A DNA stretch of 54,456 nt from positions 1 through 54,456 of the forward strand of contig CAVBPX010000008.1 of NCBI GenBank assembly GCA_963597395.1, given 5' to 3'. Origin of the DNA: Hallerella sp963597395 (GTDB lineage: Bacteria; Fibrobacterota; Fibrobacteria; Fibrobacterales; Fibrobacteraceae). Positions 46,075 through 54,456 of this stretch are shown in pieces. Position 1 is the stretch's first letter. The number at the start of each line of letters is the position of its first letter. Below the pieces are notes generated by a model. It saw only the letters and a program-made list of their open reading frames with translations, did not search any database and was not told where the DNA came from. Position numbers and translations under genes: made by a program.

Positions 46075-48317
46075 TATTTGTCCTCCGTTTGTTTTGCTTG
46101 TTGCCAATATAGTTCAAAATTAGTTCCTTTTCCGAGCGTCGTTTCGATAGAGACGTGCGCTCCGGCGGATTTTATGAGTTTCATGGCGACCGCGAGCCCG
46201 ATCCCCGATCCCTGGCCCGGTGCCCGCGTCGTAAAATAGGGCGTAAAGATGCGCCCCAGAACGTCGGGCGCCATGCCGCAGCCCGTGTCCTTGACCGAAA
46301 TTTTGAGATAGGTCCCGATGGGAATCGTGGAAAACTGCGTGACGATTTCTTTCGGAACTTCCACGACGGTGCAGCTGTAGGTGAGCGTTCCTCCGTTTTT
46401 CGCCATGGCGAGAACCGCGTTCTTTCCCATGTTCATCATGATGCGGTGAAAGTCGGTCGGGTTGCCGTAGGCCATGAGGCCGTCTCCGGACGCCTTGACT
46501 ATCTCGACGTTTTTCGGAAGCATCGGAATCAGCGCGTTCTTGACCTCGTCGAAGACGATTCCCACGTTGAAGTTGTTTGCCCGGGATTCGTGCGAACTTT
46601 CGCGGAGTTTGAGTTCTTCGTAGGTGCGCTTGACGAGGTTTGCCGCCGACTGCATGGAGCGCCGCATGTTTTCCAGGTATTTGGCGGGCTTTTCGCAGGA
46701 GGCGTCCTTCGGAAGGGTCGCGATGGCCAGTTCGCAATAGCCGATGATGCCCGCGAGAATGTTGTTGAAGTCGTGCGCAAGCCCGCCCGCGACATTGCTC
46801 ATGTCCTCGAAGTTCGAAGCCTTGATGAGGTTTTCGCGCAGCTGGTTTCTTTCCTCTTCGAGCTGGTGGAAGGTCGTCGTGTCCTCGATGAGTCCGAGAA
46901 TTCCCTTGAACGTTTGCGTTTCGTCGAGGATGGGGACTATCGTGTGCTTTTCATAGCGTTTGTTGCCGTCGGGATCCAGGTAAATCTCGTTTTTGACGAT
47001 GGGCGCCCCGGGCGCTTCCACGACCTGCTTCTCGAGTTCGCTGAAAACCGGATAGTCTATCTGGTCCTTGCGGTTTCCTCGGACGTCAATATCCTTTTGG
47101 TTTTGCTGTGCGTAGGAGCCTTCCTGGCGTTTGGCCCAGAGGCGCGCCGGGATGTTGTTCAGCAGGGAGTCGAGGAATGTTTTTTGCGTGTCGTAGCTGA
47201 GGGTGAGATCGATTATCCGGCGGCGGTTGTGATCGCGTTCGTCGATGATTTCCGACTGGAGCTTGGCGAGTTTCTTTTGGAAGTCTTCCTTTTCAAGGGC
47301 GTCGCGGAGGACGATTCTGTAGCCGAGAAGAATCTTTCTTGTGAAAATTCGCGAAACGGAAAGCGTTGCGGAGACGGTCATCGTCCCGCTTTTAAGATTG
47401 ACGGGAATGTTTTTGGAATCTTCGAGCTTAATCGTGGGGATAAAGCGGGTGATGGGGAACTGCAGAAGGATCCTTTCGTTTGCGGCGAGCATGCTGCAAG
47501 CCTTTCGGTTGGCGAACTCGATATTTGCTTCGGTATTCAGCAGAATGAAGCCGTCGTCGAGACCGTCGAGAACCTGGCGAAGCGATTCGGAAACCCCGAT
47601 ACCCAGTTTGGAAACGGTCGAAGCCGCATAGTAGAGAACCACCGAGATAACAAACATGAAGATGCATGCGCTTTCCCCGTAAATGAAAATATTCATGGAC
47701 GGAAGGATAATATCCATAATGACGCCGCCGATAATGGCCGTTGCGAAGGTGACGAAGACTATCCGGTGGACGCGGTGCGTTTTGCTTTGCAGCGACTGAA
47801 ATGAAATGATGCCCGCGCAAATGATGGGGAAGATGAAGAAGATGGCTATCGCCAGATTGACGCAGAAGGAATTTGTGGCCGTATAGCCGTACCAGACTTC
47901 GACGATTCCCGTATAGAACTGGTCGATTGCTCCCGTGAGAATGACAAAGCCGACGCCCAGAAAGTGCCAAAAGCGAAATGCGGGGCGCGCCTTTTTCCAA
48001 AAGGTCCGCAACGTCGATTTTGAAATTTCGGATGTCGTACAAATGATCGCATAGCCGTATTGCACCCAGCAGAGCGCTCCGAGCCAAAAGACGAACTTTC
48101 GCGCGGATTCCGAAACATAGGCGTCCGGCAGTTGCTCGACAAAGGCGAGGACGTTCCACAGAATGTCGATGACGAGAACGTAGAGCAGGTTTCTTTTGAG
48201 GTCTTTTCCGAAACCGTTTGAAAGTACGACGGAGAGGATTATCGGGAGAAGCGCAATGCAAAATACAAGCGCAATGGCGCCGTGTAAAAAGTGCAAGCTG
48301 AATTCGAATGCATTCAT
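46074..48317 (-). CDS. Membrane histidine kinase
   Basis: A 747-residue sensor kinase. Residues 1-235 form seven to eight membrane helices, a histidine-kinase sensor type of unknown ligand. Two PAS-like domains follow (about 245-370 and 380-490; LDGLDDGFILLNTEANIEFANRKA is the first). The H-box is GGLAHDFNNILAGIIGY near 505, then an ATPase with MNMGKNAVLAM (N box), DTGCGM and GSGIGLAVAMKLI. H-box DFNN types are typical of hybrid or NtrB-like kinases. Likely phosphorylates the two downstream regulators. Confidence 0.92.
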   Translation of the reverse strand: MNAFEFSLHFLHGAIALVFCIALLPIILSVVLSNGFGKDLKRNLLYVLVIDILWNVLAFVEQLPDAYVSESARKFVFWLGALCWVQYGYAIICTTSEISKSTLRTFWKKARPAFRFWHFLGVGFVILTGAIDQFYTGIVEVWYGYTATNSFCVNLAIAIFFIFPIICAGIISFQSLQSKTHRVHRIVFVTFATAIIGGVIMDIILPSMNIFIYGESACIFMFVISVVLYYAASTVSKLGIGVSESLRQVLDGLDDGFILLNTEANIEFANRKACSMLAANERILLQFPITRFIPTIKLEDSKNIPVNLKSGTMTVSATLSVSRIFTRKILLGYRIVLRDALEKEDFQKKLAKLQSEIIDERDHNRRRIIDLTLSYDTQKTFLDSLLNNIPARLWAKRQEGSYAQQNQKDIDVRGNRKDQIDYPVFSELEKQVVEAPGAPIVKNEIYLDPDGNKRYEKHTIVPILDETQTFKGILGLIEDTTTFHQLEEERNQLRENLIKASNFEDMSNVAGGLAHDFNNILAGIIGYCELAIATLPKDASCEKPAKYLENMRRSMQSAANLVKRTYEELKLRESSHESRANNFNVGIVFDEVKNALIPMLPKNVEIVKASGDGLMAYGNPTDFHRIMMNMGKNAVLAMAKNGGTLTYSCTVVEVPKEIVTQFSTIPIGTYLKISVKDTGCGMAPDVLGRIFTPYFTTRAPGQGSGIGLAVAMKLIKSAGAHVSIETTLGKGTNFELYWQQAKQTEDK

Positions 48318-48340
48318 CTCTTAAAAAATCCTTGCTTACA

Positions 48341-48346
48341 ATATAA
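48341..48346 (-). promoter_or_regulatory. TATATT box of the kinase operon
   Basis: On the minus strand TTTATATTG lies about 23 nt before the kinase ATG, followed by AAGGA. It resembles the other TAnnTT(T)G boxes. Confidence 0.45.
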
Positions 48347-48381
48347 ACATTTTTTACGCGGCAGACGAATGCAGGGAATAA

Positions 48382-48414
48382 AAAAAATACGCCCGGCTTG
48401 CGAACGTATTTTTT
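48382..48414 (-). terminator. Terminator after the GH9 gene
   Basis: AAAAAATACG (48382-48391) pairs with CGTATTTTTT (48405-48414). The leftward transcript ends in a T-run. It separates the cellulase from the kinase operon. Confidence 0.75.
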
Positions 48415-48440
48415 GAAAATTGAATTCTTGGAGGTGGCCG

Positions 48441-51400
48441 TTAGCGAACGCGTCGGATGCCGAACGTCTGCGTCTTCTTGTATTGCGACTTGGAAGAGAA
48501 CCGCTTGACCGTTTCCGCGTCGCCGTCCGGGTTGGGAGCAAAACGCGTCTTGATGGAGGCCTTTGCTATGTAGGCTCCCGTTCCGACCGCGTTTCCGCTT
48601 TGCGATACGAGGCCCTTTGTGCAGCGGGAAAGCCATTCGATGCGCATCACTATCTGGTTATCGCTCGAAAGGTATTTGGGCGTGATGTTCTGCTTTCCGC
48701 GGAACTTGTTCACAAAGTTTCCGAGGTTCGTGTAGAAGGGAAGCTCGATATCGAGGCTGAGGGCGGACCAGGCCGGGGATTCTCCGAGGCTCGCTCCGCG
48801 GGGAACTCCCATTTCGACGATAAAGAGCATTCCGTCGAAGGCGTAGTTTGCCGTATCGACGCTCGCCTTGAGTTCGCCGTTTTCGAAAACGTCCCACTTG
48901 CGCGTTTCCTGGTCGAGGATAAACAGGCGGAAGTCGGCGGATTCGCCCCCGCATACTTCCGCGCCTTTCGGCGAAATTTCCGAGACGGGATTTTCGGGGC
49001 GGAACTTGATGGAAATTTGCGGATTTCCGGAACCCGCGACGGTTGCCCAGGGGTTTTCGCGTGCGGGCCTATTGCCGTTTTTGTCGAGGAAGAGCGTTTC
49101 GTCTTCGGGCGTAAAGCGAATGCGGTCGCCTTCCTGTACGGCGCTTTCCGTTTCCGGGTCGTAGATCATGTTGAACGTCGCGGTGTTAAGCGAGTAGCGG
49201 TAGGGGAAAAGGTTTATCGGACCTTTTCGTTCGCGCTGGATGGGAGCGTGTGTCGAGTCCCAGATGGAAAGCGGCTCGCTCGCTTCGACAATGAGCGTCA
49301 TGAAGCTTCCCGTGCTTCGAACCGTGCCCGCGAGAATAACGGGGCCTGCGAGGTCTTCGGCGAGAGTCGAATCGCTTTCGTATTGGGCGCCGCTTCCCTT
49401 GTGCTGAATCAGGAGGCCCGCTCCGACGAGGTCGCCGCCCTTGGGCGATATGCCCGAATAGTTGCCGTTTGTGTTGCCGAGGCGGAAGGCGCTCGAAAGT
49501 CCGAGGACCGCTTCAGTCCGGTCGGAGTTCCAGCTGAACGTTTTGGCGTAGAGCGTTTCGGGGGCTGCGCTTCCGAAGATGACCGAGACGCTGTCCGGTT
49601 CGTGCCTTTCATCTACGGCGGAGGCGAACGTTGCCGTCACATGCTCGGCGAGACCGTCCGCGTCCGCGTCCGAGATGCTCGCGTATTTGAACGGAACGGG
49701 CAGAATCTTGAGCGTAAACGGCAGAACGGGCATGGCGCAGAGGTTAGAGACTCCGTTCCCCGATTTGTCCGTAACGGTCGATGTCGAAAGGAGCTGCCCC
49801 TTCATGCCTTCGGCGATGACGGAACTTCCGTCCGCGTCAAACGAAACGGTAAATTCCCAGATGTTGAGCGATTCGTTGTAGAGCTTTGAAGATGAGACGC
49901 TCGGCGTCTTCGAAACGGAATTGCCGGAGGCGTCAAACAGGGCGAGCGGGAAGGAAAGCCCCGGCGCGGAGATGGGTTCCGAAAATTGGACGTAGATCCT
50001 GTCGGCGCTTGCCGTGTCGAGGCGTTCGAGAACGGAGAGCGAAAGAACGGTCGGTGCGATGGCGTCGCGGTAGAAGTCCGTACTGGTTTTCGTTTCGCCG
50101 GAAATATTGCTTGTGAGCGTGACCGAGCCTTCGGGGTTTGTGAATGCGGATGTGTCGCTTGCCTTGAACGGGACGAGAACGAGCGAATCGGTGACGCTCG
50201 CGCTTGAAATGTCGAGCGTGTCTCCGCGGTATTCAAAGCTTACGGACGTAAACGATTGCGATTCCTGGTAGGAGGCGGTGAGGATGATCTTTAGCGCGTC
50301 CGGAACGTTGTCGCAGTCGGTGTCGAGCATTTCGGCGGAAGAAATGATGGGCCACGGCGGAAGTTCCTCGATGATGAGGTGCGCCCTCGCGGACGTATAG
50401 TTGAACTTGGAACTGGACGTGGCCGCGGTCGCGTAAAGGGTCGTTTCGAGCGACGTATCGCTTGTGACAAAAAATGTCGCGGTTCCCTTGGAGAGCGTGA
50501 GCGTCGTCGTAGCAATGTCGGCCGTTGCGGACGTGTAGAAGAAGACGGATCCTTCGCCGACGGAAAGCTTGAGTGTTATGTCCTCGTCCTGGAGGAGCGT
50601 CCCTGTGGAGTCATAGAGGGAAACCGTCACCTGGGCGCGCTTTCCAATGTAGGCCTTTACCGTGTCGATGTTAAAGAGCAGGTAGCGTTTTTCGAGCGGC
50701 GTCGTAATGGAATCCCATTCGACGTTTGAGCGGACGACCTTGCATGCGCAATCGTAGCTTCCCTTGGCGTTTGCGCCGTGGTTGTGCCATGTCACCCATT
50801 CCACCATGTTGTTTCCGTAGGCGAGATTTTTGGAAACGGAGAAAATGTAGTCGTCATACTTTTTGACGTATTCCGTGTTCGAACCGAAATACGAGACGCC
50901 GTTTCCTTCGAAGTCATCGAGGAATCCGGACGGGGAAACTGTGCTTTCACCGCTGTAGATGGCCGTGTTCACCGTGTCTTCGAGGGACGTCGCCGGGGTC
51001 TTGAAGGGCGTTTCGAAGTCGAGCGTGAGCGTTCTTGCGACCGAAAGCGTGCTCGAAGACGGATCGTAGTCGGGCGGGTAGCCGTAGATGTGTGTCCCGT
51101 GGTAGAAAATCGCGATGTAGGGGTTTTGGACGTAAGCCTCTTCCTTTTGGCCGTTGACTTCTTCGAGATATGTCGTCTCGGAACCCGAATAGTAGGGACC
51201 CTTGGTGAGGTCGATTCCCTTGAAATAGACGGGGTCGGAGGCTTCGGTGTGGGCGCGGAGCGACCAGGAATTGACGAGATCCTTGAATGTCGCGGAGGTG
51301 AACTTTATCTGGAAAAGATACTGGCCCGAGACGGCGAAGGTTCCGACGAGCGTTATCGGCAGGTAGTATCCGCCGAGGCCGTCGCTTTGCGGTGTTCCGA

Positions 51401-54188
51401 ACGATACGTCCCCGGATCCCGCGGAGGTTCCGGTTCCGTCCCAGACCGATTTGATGTAGCTCACGGGGTTCAGGTTTGACGATTTGAGATAGAGCCTGAG
51501 TTCCGCATTTTCGTAGGCGACCGTGTCGTCGTTCGTGACGCTCACAAAAAGCGTGTTGCAGTCTTCCCAGTTGCTGCAGGCGGACTGGTAGGAGGACGGC
51601 TTGACGTAGATGTTGAAGTTTGCGTATGTCGCTTCGCTCGATGTGGTAAAGCTGTAGTGCTTGCCGGAATTATTGTCCGTGCTTGCGCCGGAAGAAACGT
51701 CAAAGTAGTAGGTGGTTCCGGCGGAGAGACCCGTGAGGAACGCCTCGTGGAAGCGGACAGCCTTGCCCGAATCCGCGACAAACGACGAAGCGAGCGATTG
51801 AGAAGTTTCCCCGTAGCTTACGGTGCCGTTCAGGGCCTGTTCGCCCGTCCACCAGTAGATGTGCGCGCTGTTGTTTGTCACCTGGCAAATGGTGACGCCC
51901 GTGATGTTTGCCGTCGTGGGATTTTGCGTCCACGAATACCAGGCTCCGTGATTGTCGTCCGTGGTGTAGTTCTTTTTGACGTCGTGGCCGACGAGGTAGA
52001 AGTAGTAGGTTTTGCCCGGCGTGAGGCCGTTGACGGTGACCGCTCCGCCGACGCCGCCCGGTGCCTGGACGGAATCGACCTTTGCTAAGTCGGGAGAAGT
52101 GGCGTAGTAGATGGTGACAACGGCGCGTTCGTCCGAATTCCAGCTGATGATGGCCGAGGTATCCGTGATAGGCGTTCCCTGGATGTTCGAAAAAACGGGA
52201 CCATCGACGTCCTCGGGAACTTTCTTGGAAAGGCTCAGGCCCGGAATGATGAACTGCGAAGAAAAGTCGATGCAAGTTTCCGTGGCGGTGTAGTCGTTCC
52301 AGTCGTCCTTGAGCGTTTTTTCGGGAGCGGATCCGCCCATCAGTGCGCCTTTGGGACATCTGTATTTGTAGGGCATGCCGCCCGCGTTGTAGCCGTCCGG
52401 GTTTGCTGCGCGGTTGTGCGGATGGTTCTCGGTCCTTGTGCCCGCGCCCATGATAAAGGAAAGTCCCCACGGATTTGCGCCCATGTTGTAGTAGAAGTTG
52501 TCGAGCGCGACGTTCAGGTATTGTTCGTCTCCCGTCATGTCGTAGAGCATAAAGACCGCGTTTGCCGCGCCCATGTTGTAGCGGTTAAAGCCCCAGTCGC
52601 TCGACGTCCACACGAGGTTGTAGGGCGGGACGACCGTGAAGCTTCCATACGGGTTCGTGCTGACGACGGAATCTCCCTGTGTGCCGTCGTCCGTAAGGCG
52701 CGTCATCGTCGCCACAATCCGAAGCAAAAGCGAATCGCGTTCCTCGCTCTGGATTCCGTAGCTCTGGGCCTTGGCAACCGTCGGAAGAATCAGCTTGTCG
52801 AATGCGAAGAGAACGTAGGCGTGGATGTTTTCATAGTCGGTCATCCAGCCGCCCGGGTAAAATCCGCTCTGGTGGCCCAGATAGCCTCCGCGGAAGTAGG
52901 GAAGGTTGTATTTGTAGTTCGAAGCGTTGTCGTTTATCGCCGTGTTCTTGTAAAGGTCAAAGGCGTAGCTCGTATCGCGCGTCGCATACCAGAGGGCAAG
53001 AGCCGCCGCAGCCGCATCGTCGTAGAGCGGGCCTCCTCCCGTGTAAAATCCCAAAAGTTCGTCCGTCGTCTTTCCGTCCGGAGCGTACTTCGAAATGATA
53101 TTTGCGTAAATGTCCTTTGCCGCCGCAATCAGGGAATCCGAATAGTTGTCGGTTTGGAACATTTCCCACCCGACGGCAAAGAACGCCATGGCCGCCGCAT
53201 ACATGCCCGCCGCGTTCGTTCCGATACCTTTGGCCACGGGCCGCGGAGCGCCACCCTTGGCCGTGCTCTGGGCATCCTGATGTTCCGGAACATCCCAAAA
53301 CTGATGGTCCGCGGACCCGACGCCCACCGAATGATACATGTCGCCCTGCGCAATCAGTCCATCGGCCTTCGAAGCCTTGTAAAGCTTGTAGATAAAATCC
53401 ACACCGGTCTTCGCTTCCCAGAGAATGTCCGGGATGCCGTCCGTCGTGACCGTATCGTTGTAGGAGGCTCCGTAGTGGTCCTCGGCCCGTTCCGAATACA
53501 CGTTGTAGGCGAGCGAGAGGACAAACGCCGCATACCCGAGCGTCTGGCTTACTTTAAAATGGTCACCGCAGTCGTGCCATCCACCGGAAAGGTCGTGCCC
53601 TACCGCGGAACCATCCTTGACGTGGCACGCACCGTGCAGCTGCGAGTTGGTATTTCCGCAGCGCTGGATGCCAAAAAAGCGGAGCGTCGTTTCGAGGACC
53701 GCGTTAAAAAGATATTCGTTGATGATGAACGGAAACGATGTGTCCTTTCCGACGACGAGAAAGTACGTGCCGGGAGTCGTGAGCTTCGAAAAGTCCGCGG
53801 AGTAAAGATTTTCCTTGGAGGTCGAAAGCGAATCCGCAGACCCGAATTCATAGACGGAGCTGATGGAATTGAACGCCCCGTTCACCCAGATGTTCGGCTT
53901 TGTCCAGTTGCCGAGAGGCGAAAGGGAACCTTCCCAGGCGGAAGCTCCGCTCGAAGCGTCAACCACCTTGAACGTCGTCGCGGATGGCTCCGCGACAAAG
54001 GCGAACTTGTGATTGTCCGCAGGTCTGAAGCCTATCTGGTTTACGCGGATAACGGGGCGCGCATAGACGTTGAGGCTGTCGAGATAGCGGCGGCTGCACG
54101 TGTCGCAGGTGAAGTCGATGTTCGGAATGCGGTCATCGGCAAAAAGGCTCGCTGCGAGAATAAACAGCAAAAAAAGAATCCGGGGCAT
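48441..54188 (-). CDS. Secreted multidomain GH9 cellulase
   Basis: A 1915-residue protein with a signal peptide (MPRILFLLFILAASLFA). CelD_N-type Ig domain (about 40-150); GH9 catalytic domain (about 165-655) with GGWHDCGDHFK (catalytic Asp pair near 205-208), HPHNRAANPDG (substrate His) and DWNDYTATETCIDF (acid Glu). Two fibronectin III modules (about 665-845), a possible carbohydrate-binding beta domain (about 850-1050), Ig-like and mixed beta modules, and a basic C-terminus ending FGIRRVR. It hydrolyses beta-1,4-glucan outside the cell. The start at 54188 has AAAGGAG 5 nt upstream; the ATG at 54218 does not. Confidence 0.92.
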   Translation of the reverse strand: MPRILFLLFILAASLFADDRIPNIDFTCDTCSRRYLDSLNVYARPVIRVNQIGFRPADNHKFAFVAEPSATTFKVVDASSGASAWEGSLSPLGNWTKPNIWVNGAFNSISSVYEFGSADSLSTSKENLYSADFSKLTTPGTYFLVVGKDTSFPFIINEYLFNAVLETTLRFFGIQRCGNTNSQLHGACHVKDGSAVGHDLSGGWHDCGDHFKVSQTLGYAAFVLSLAYNVYSERAEDHYGASYNDTVTTDGIPDILWEAKTGVDFIYKLYKASKADGLIAQGDMYHSVGVGSADHQFWDVPEHQDAQSTAKGGAPRPVAKGIGTNAAGMYAAAMAFFAVGWEMFQTDNYSDSLIAAAKDIYANIISKYAPDGKTTDELLGFYTGGGPLYDDAAAAALALWYATRDTSYAFDLYKNTAINDNASNYKYNLPYFRGGYLGHQSGFYPGGWMTDYENIHAYVLFAFDKLILPTVAKAQSYGIQSEERDSLLLRIVATMTRLTDDGTQGDSVVSTNPYGSFTVVPPYNLVWTSSDWGFNRYNMGAANAVFMLYDMTGDEQYLNVALDNFYYNMGANPWGLSFIMGAGTRTENHPHNRAANPDGYNAGGMPYKYRCPKGALMGGSAPEKTLKDDWNDYTATETCIDFSSQFIIPGLSLSKKVPEDVDGPVFSNIQGTPITDTSAIISWNSDERAVVTIYYATSPDLAKVDSVQAPGGVGGAVTVNGLTPGKTYYFYLVGHDVKKNYTTDDNHGAWYSWTQNPTTANITGVTICQVTNNSAHIYWWTGEQALNGTVSYGETSQSLASSFVADSGKAVRFHEAFLTGLSAGTTYYFDVSSGASTDNNSGKHYSFTTSSEATYANFNIYVKPSSYQSACSNWEDCNTLFVSVTNDDTVAYENAELRLYLKSSNLNPVSYIKSVWDGTGTSAGSGDVSFGTPQSDGLGGYYLPITLVGTFAVSGQYLFQIKFTSATFKDLVNSWSLRAHTEASDPVYFKGIDLTKGPYYSGSETTYLEEVNGQKEEAYVQNPYIAIFYHGTHIYGYPPDYDPSSSTLSVARTLTLDFETPFKTPATSLEDTVNTAIYSGESTVSPSGFLDDFEGNGVSYFGSNTEYVKKYDDYIFSVSKNLAYGNNMVEWVTWHNHGANAKGSYDCACKVVRSNVEWDSITTPLEKRYLLFNIDTVKAYIGKRAQVTVSLYDSTGTLLQDEDITLKLSVGEGSVFFYTSATADIATTTLTLSKGTATFFVTSDTSLETTLYATAATSSSKFNYTSARAHLIIEELPPWPIISSAEMLDTDCDNVPDALKIILTASYQESQSFTSVSFEYRGDTLDISSASVTDSLVLVPFKASDTSAFTNPEGSVTLTSNISGETKTSTDFYRDAIAPTVLSLSVLERLDTASADRIYVQFSEPISAPGLSFPLALFDASGNSVSKTPSVSSSKLYNESLNIWEFTVSFDADGSSVIAEGMKGQLLSTSTVTDKSGNGVSNLCAMPVLPFTLKILPVPFKYASISDADADGLAEHVTATFASAVDERHEPDSVSVIFGSAAPETLYAKTFSWNSDRTEAVLGLSSAFRLGNTNGNYSGISPKGGDLVGAGLLIQHKGSGAQYESDSTLAEDLAGPVILAGTVRSTGSFMTLIVEASEPLSIWDSTHAPIQRERKGPINLFPYRYSLNTATFNMIYDPETESAVQEGDRIRFTPEDETLFLDKNGNRPARENPWATVAGSGNPQISIKFRPENPVSEISPKGAEVCGGESADFRLFILDQETRKWDVFENGELKASVDTANYAFDGMLFIVEMGVPRGASLGESPAWSALSLDIELPFYTNLGNFVNKFRGKQNITPKYLSSDNQIVMRIEWLSRCTKGLVSQSGNAVGTGAYIAKASIKTRFAPNPDGDAETVKRFSSKSQYKKTQTFGIRRVR

Positions 54189-54217
54189 AAAAACTCCTTT
54201 CAAACACACCCGCTTCA

Positions 54218-54223
54218 AAAATA
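54218..54223 (-). promoter_or_regulatory. TATTTTTG box of the cellulase gene
   Basis: On the minus strand TATTTTTG lies 29 nt before the ATG. The remaining sequence to 54456 shows no gene; its end is a low-complexity run of AGAGT/GGAGTGT-type repeats. Confidence 0.4.
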
Positions 54224-54456
54224 ACTTTTTCCAAAATGAAAATCTGTTTTTTCGCTTGCCTCGCGTCGGCGTAAACGTTCAAAGTGTTCTCCGACCGTTC
54301 CTTTTTAACAGGCCTGGAACGATTGGTTTCGTTCTTCCGTTTACCGGCATCCTGGAGCGAAGTTCAGAACTTAGAACAGAGAGTTTAGTTCAGAGTGGAG
54401 TGTGGAGTGTGAAGAGTGGAGTGTTGGAATACAGATCGCTTCGCGAATCTAAGTTC

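Noticed and set aside
52416..54224. 602-codon rightward frame opposite the GH9 gene
   Set aside because: Antisense of a well-supported cellulase; basic, biased composition and no ribosome-binding site.
1..54456. CRISPR arrays, IS elements and rRNA genes
   Set aside because: No regularly spaced repeats with unique spacers, no transposase and no rRNA sequence were seen.

Overview
The window looks like a chromosomal segment of a Fibrobacter-type bacterium of the FCB group. The evidence is a roughly 1900-residue secreted GH9 cellulase with fibronectin III and Ig-like modules, promoter-like octamers of the TAnnTTTG kind known from Bacteroidota, and FCB-style housekeeping genes. This placement is inference from gene content; no 16S gene is present.

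Left host flank (1-9785). Leftward genes encode a DUF1846 protein, a CDF-like membrane protein and a cellulose-synthase-like GT2. A rightward trio follows: a TusA-like protein, an unknown protein and a zinc ribbon. A leftward dnaG-sufC-sufD operon comes next, without sufB. The flank ends with a CAU-anticodon tRNA.

Prophage (about 9.8-44.2 kb). A tyrosine integrase lies beside the tRNA. A tightly overlapping leftward early operon (19988 to 11080) carries Ssb, DUF3310, two SpoVG-like proteins, an HNH nuclease, a Bet/RecT annealing protein and many small unknowns. It starts from a good sigma70-type promoter at 20026-20054. Rightward genes begin with an HsdR_N-like nuclease, an XRE-like protein and a 20-bp-period operator array. 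They continue with TerS, TerL, portal (DUF1073), an accessory block, a gp10-like protein, a MuF head protein with a toxin-like C-terminus, a DUF2213 protease, a Gp138-like baseplate protein, a truncated fibre and an M15 endolysin. No major capsid, tail tube, sheath or tape-measure gene is visible, and the protease is cut short. The prophage is therefore probably defective.

Most interesting part. Between portal and protease, several unrelated proteins share one N-terminal peptide (MDIEAIKAKYLV) together with its ribosome-binding site at DNA level. Their transcription units are preceded by a repeated bipartite element, a GCAAG-type motif followed by T-runs, with TAwwTT 41-43 nt further on. Several genes appear leaderless. 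The right end holds a Panacea-type toxin-antitoxin pair, a second, 5'-truncated MuF fused to a papain-fold toxin with a convergent candidate immunity gene, a head-to-head methylase fragment, and a scar made of pieces of rusA, terL and probably ssb. This looks like debris of a second related phage in the opposite orientation.

Right host flank (44278-54456). A leftward histidine kinase, receiver protein and sigma54 activator form a signalling operon. The GH9 cellulase gene lies upstream of it in the same direction.
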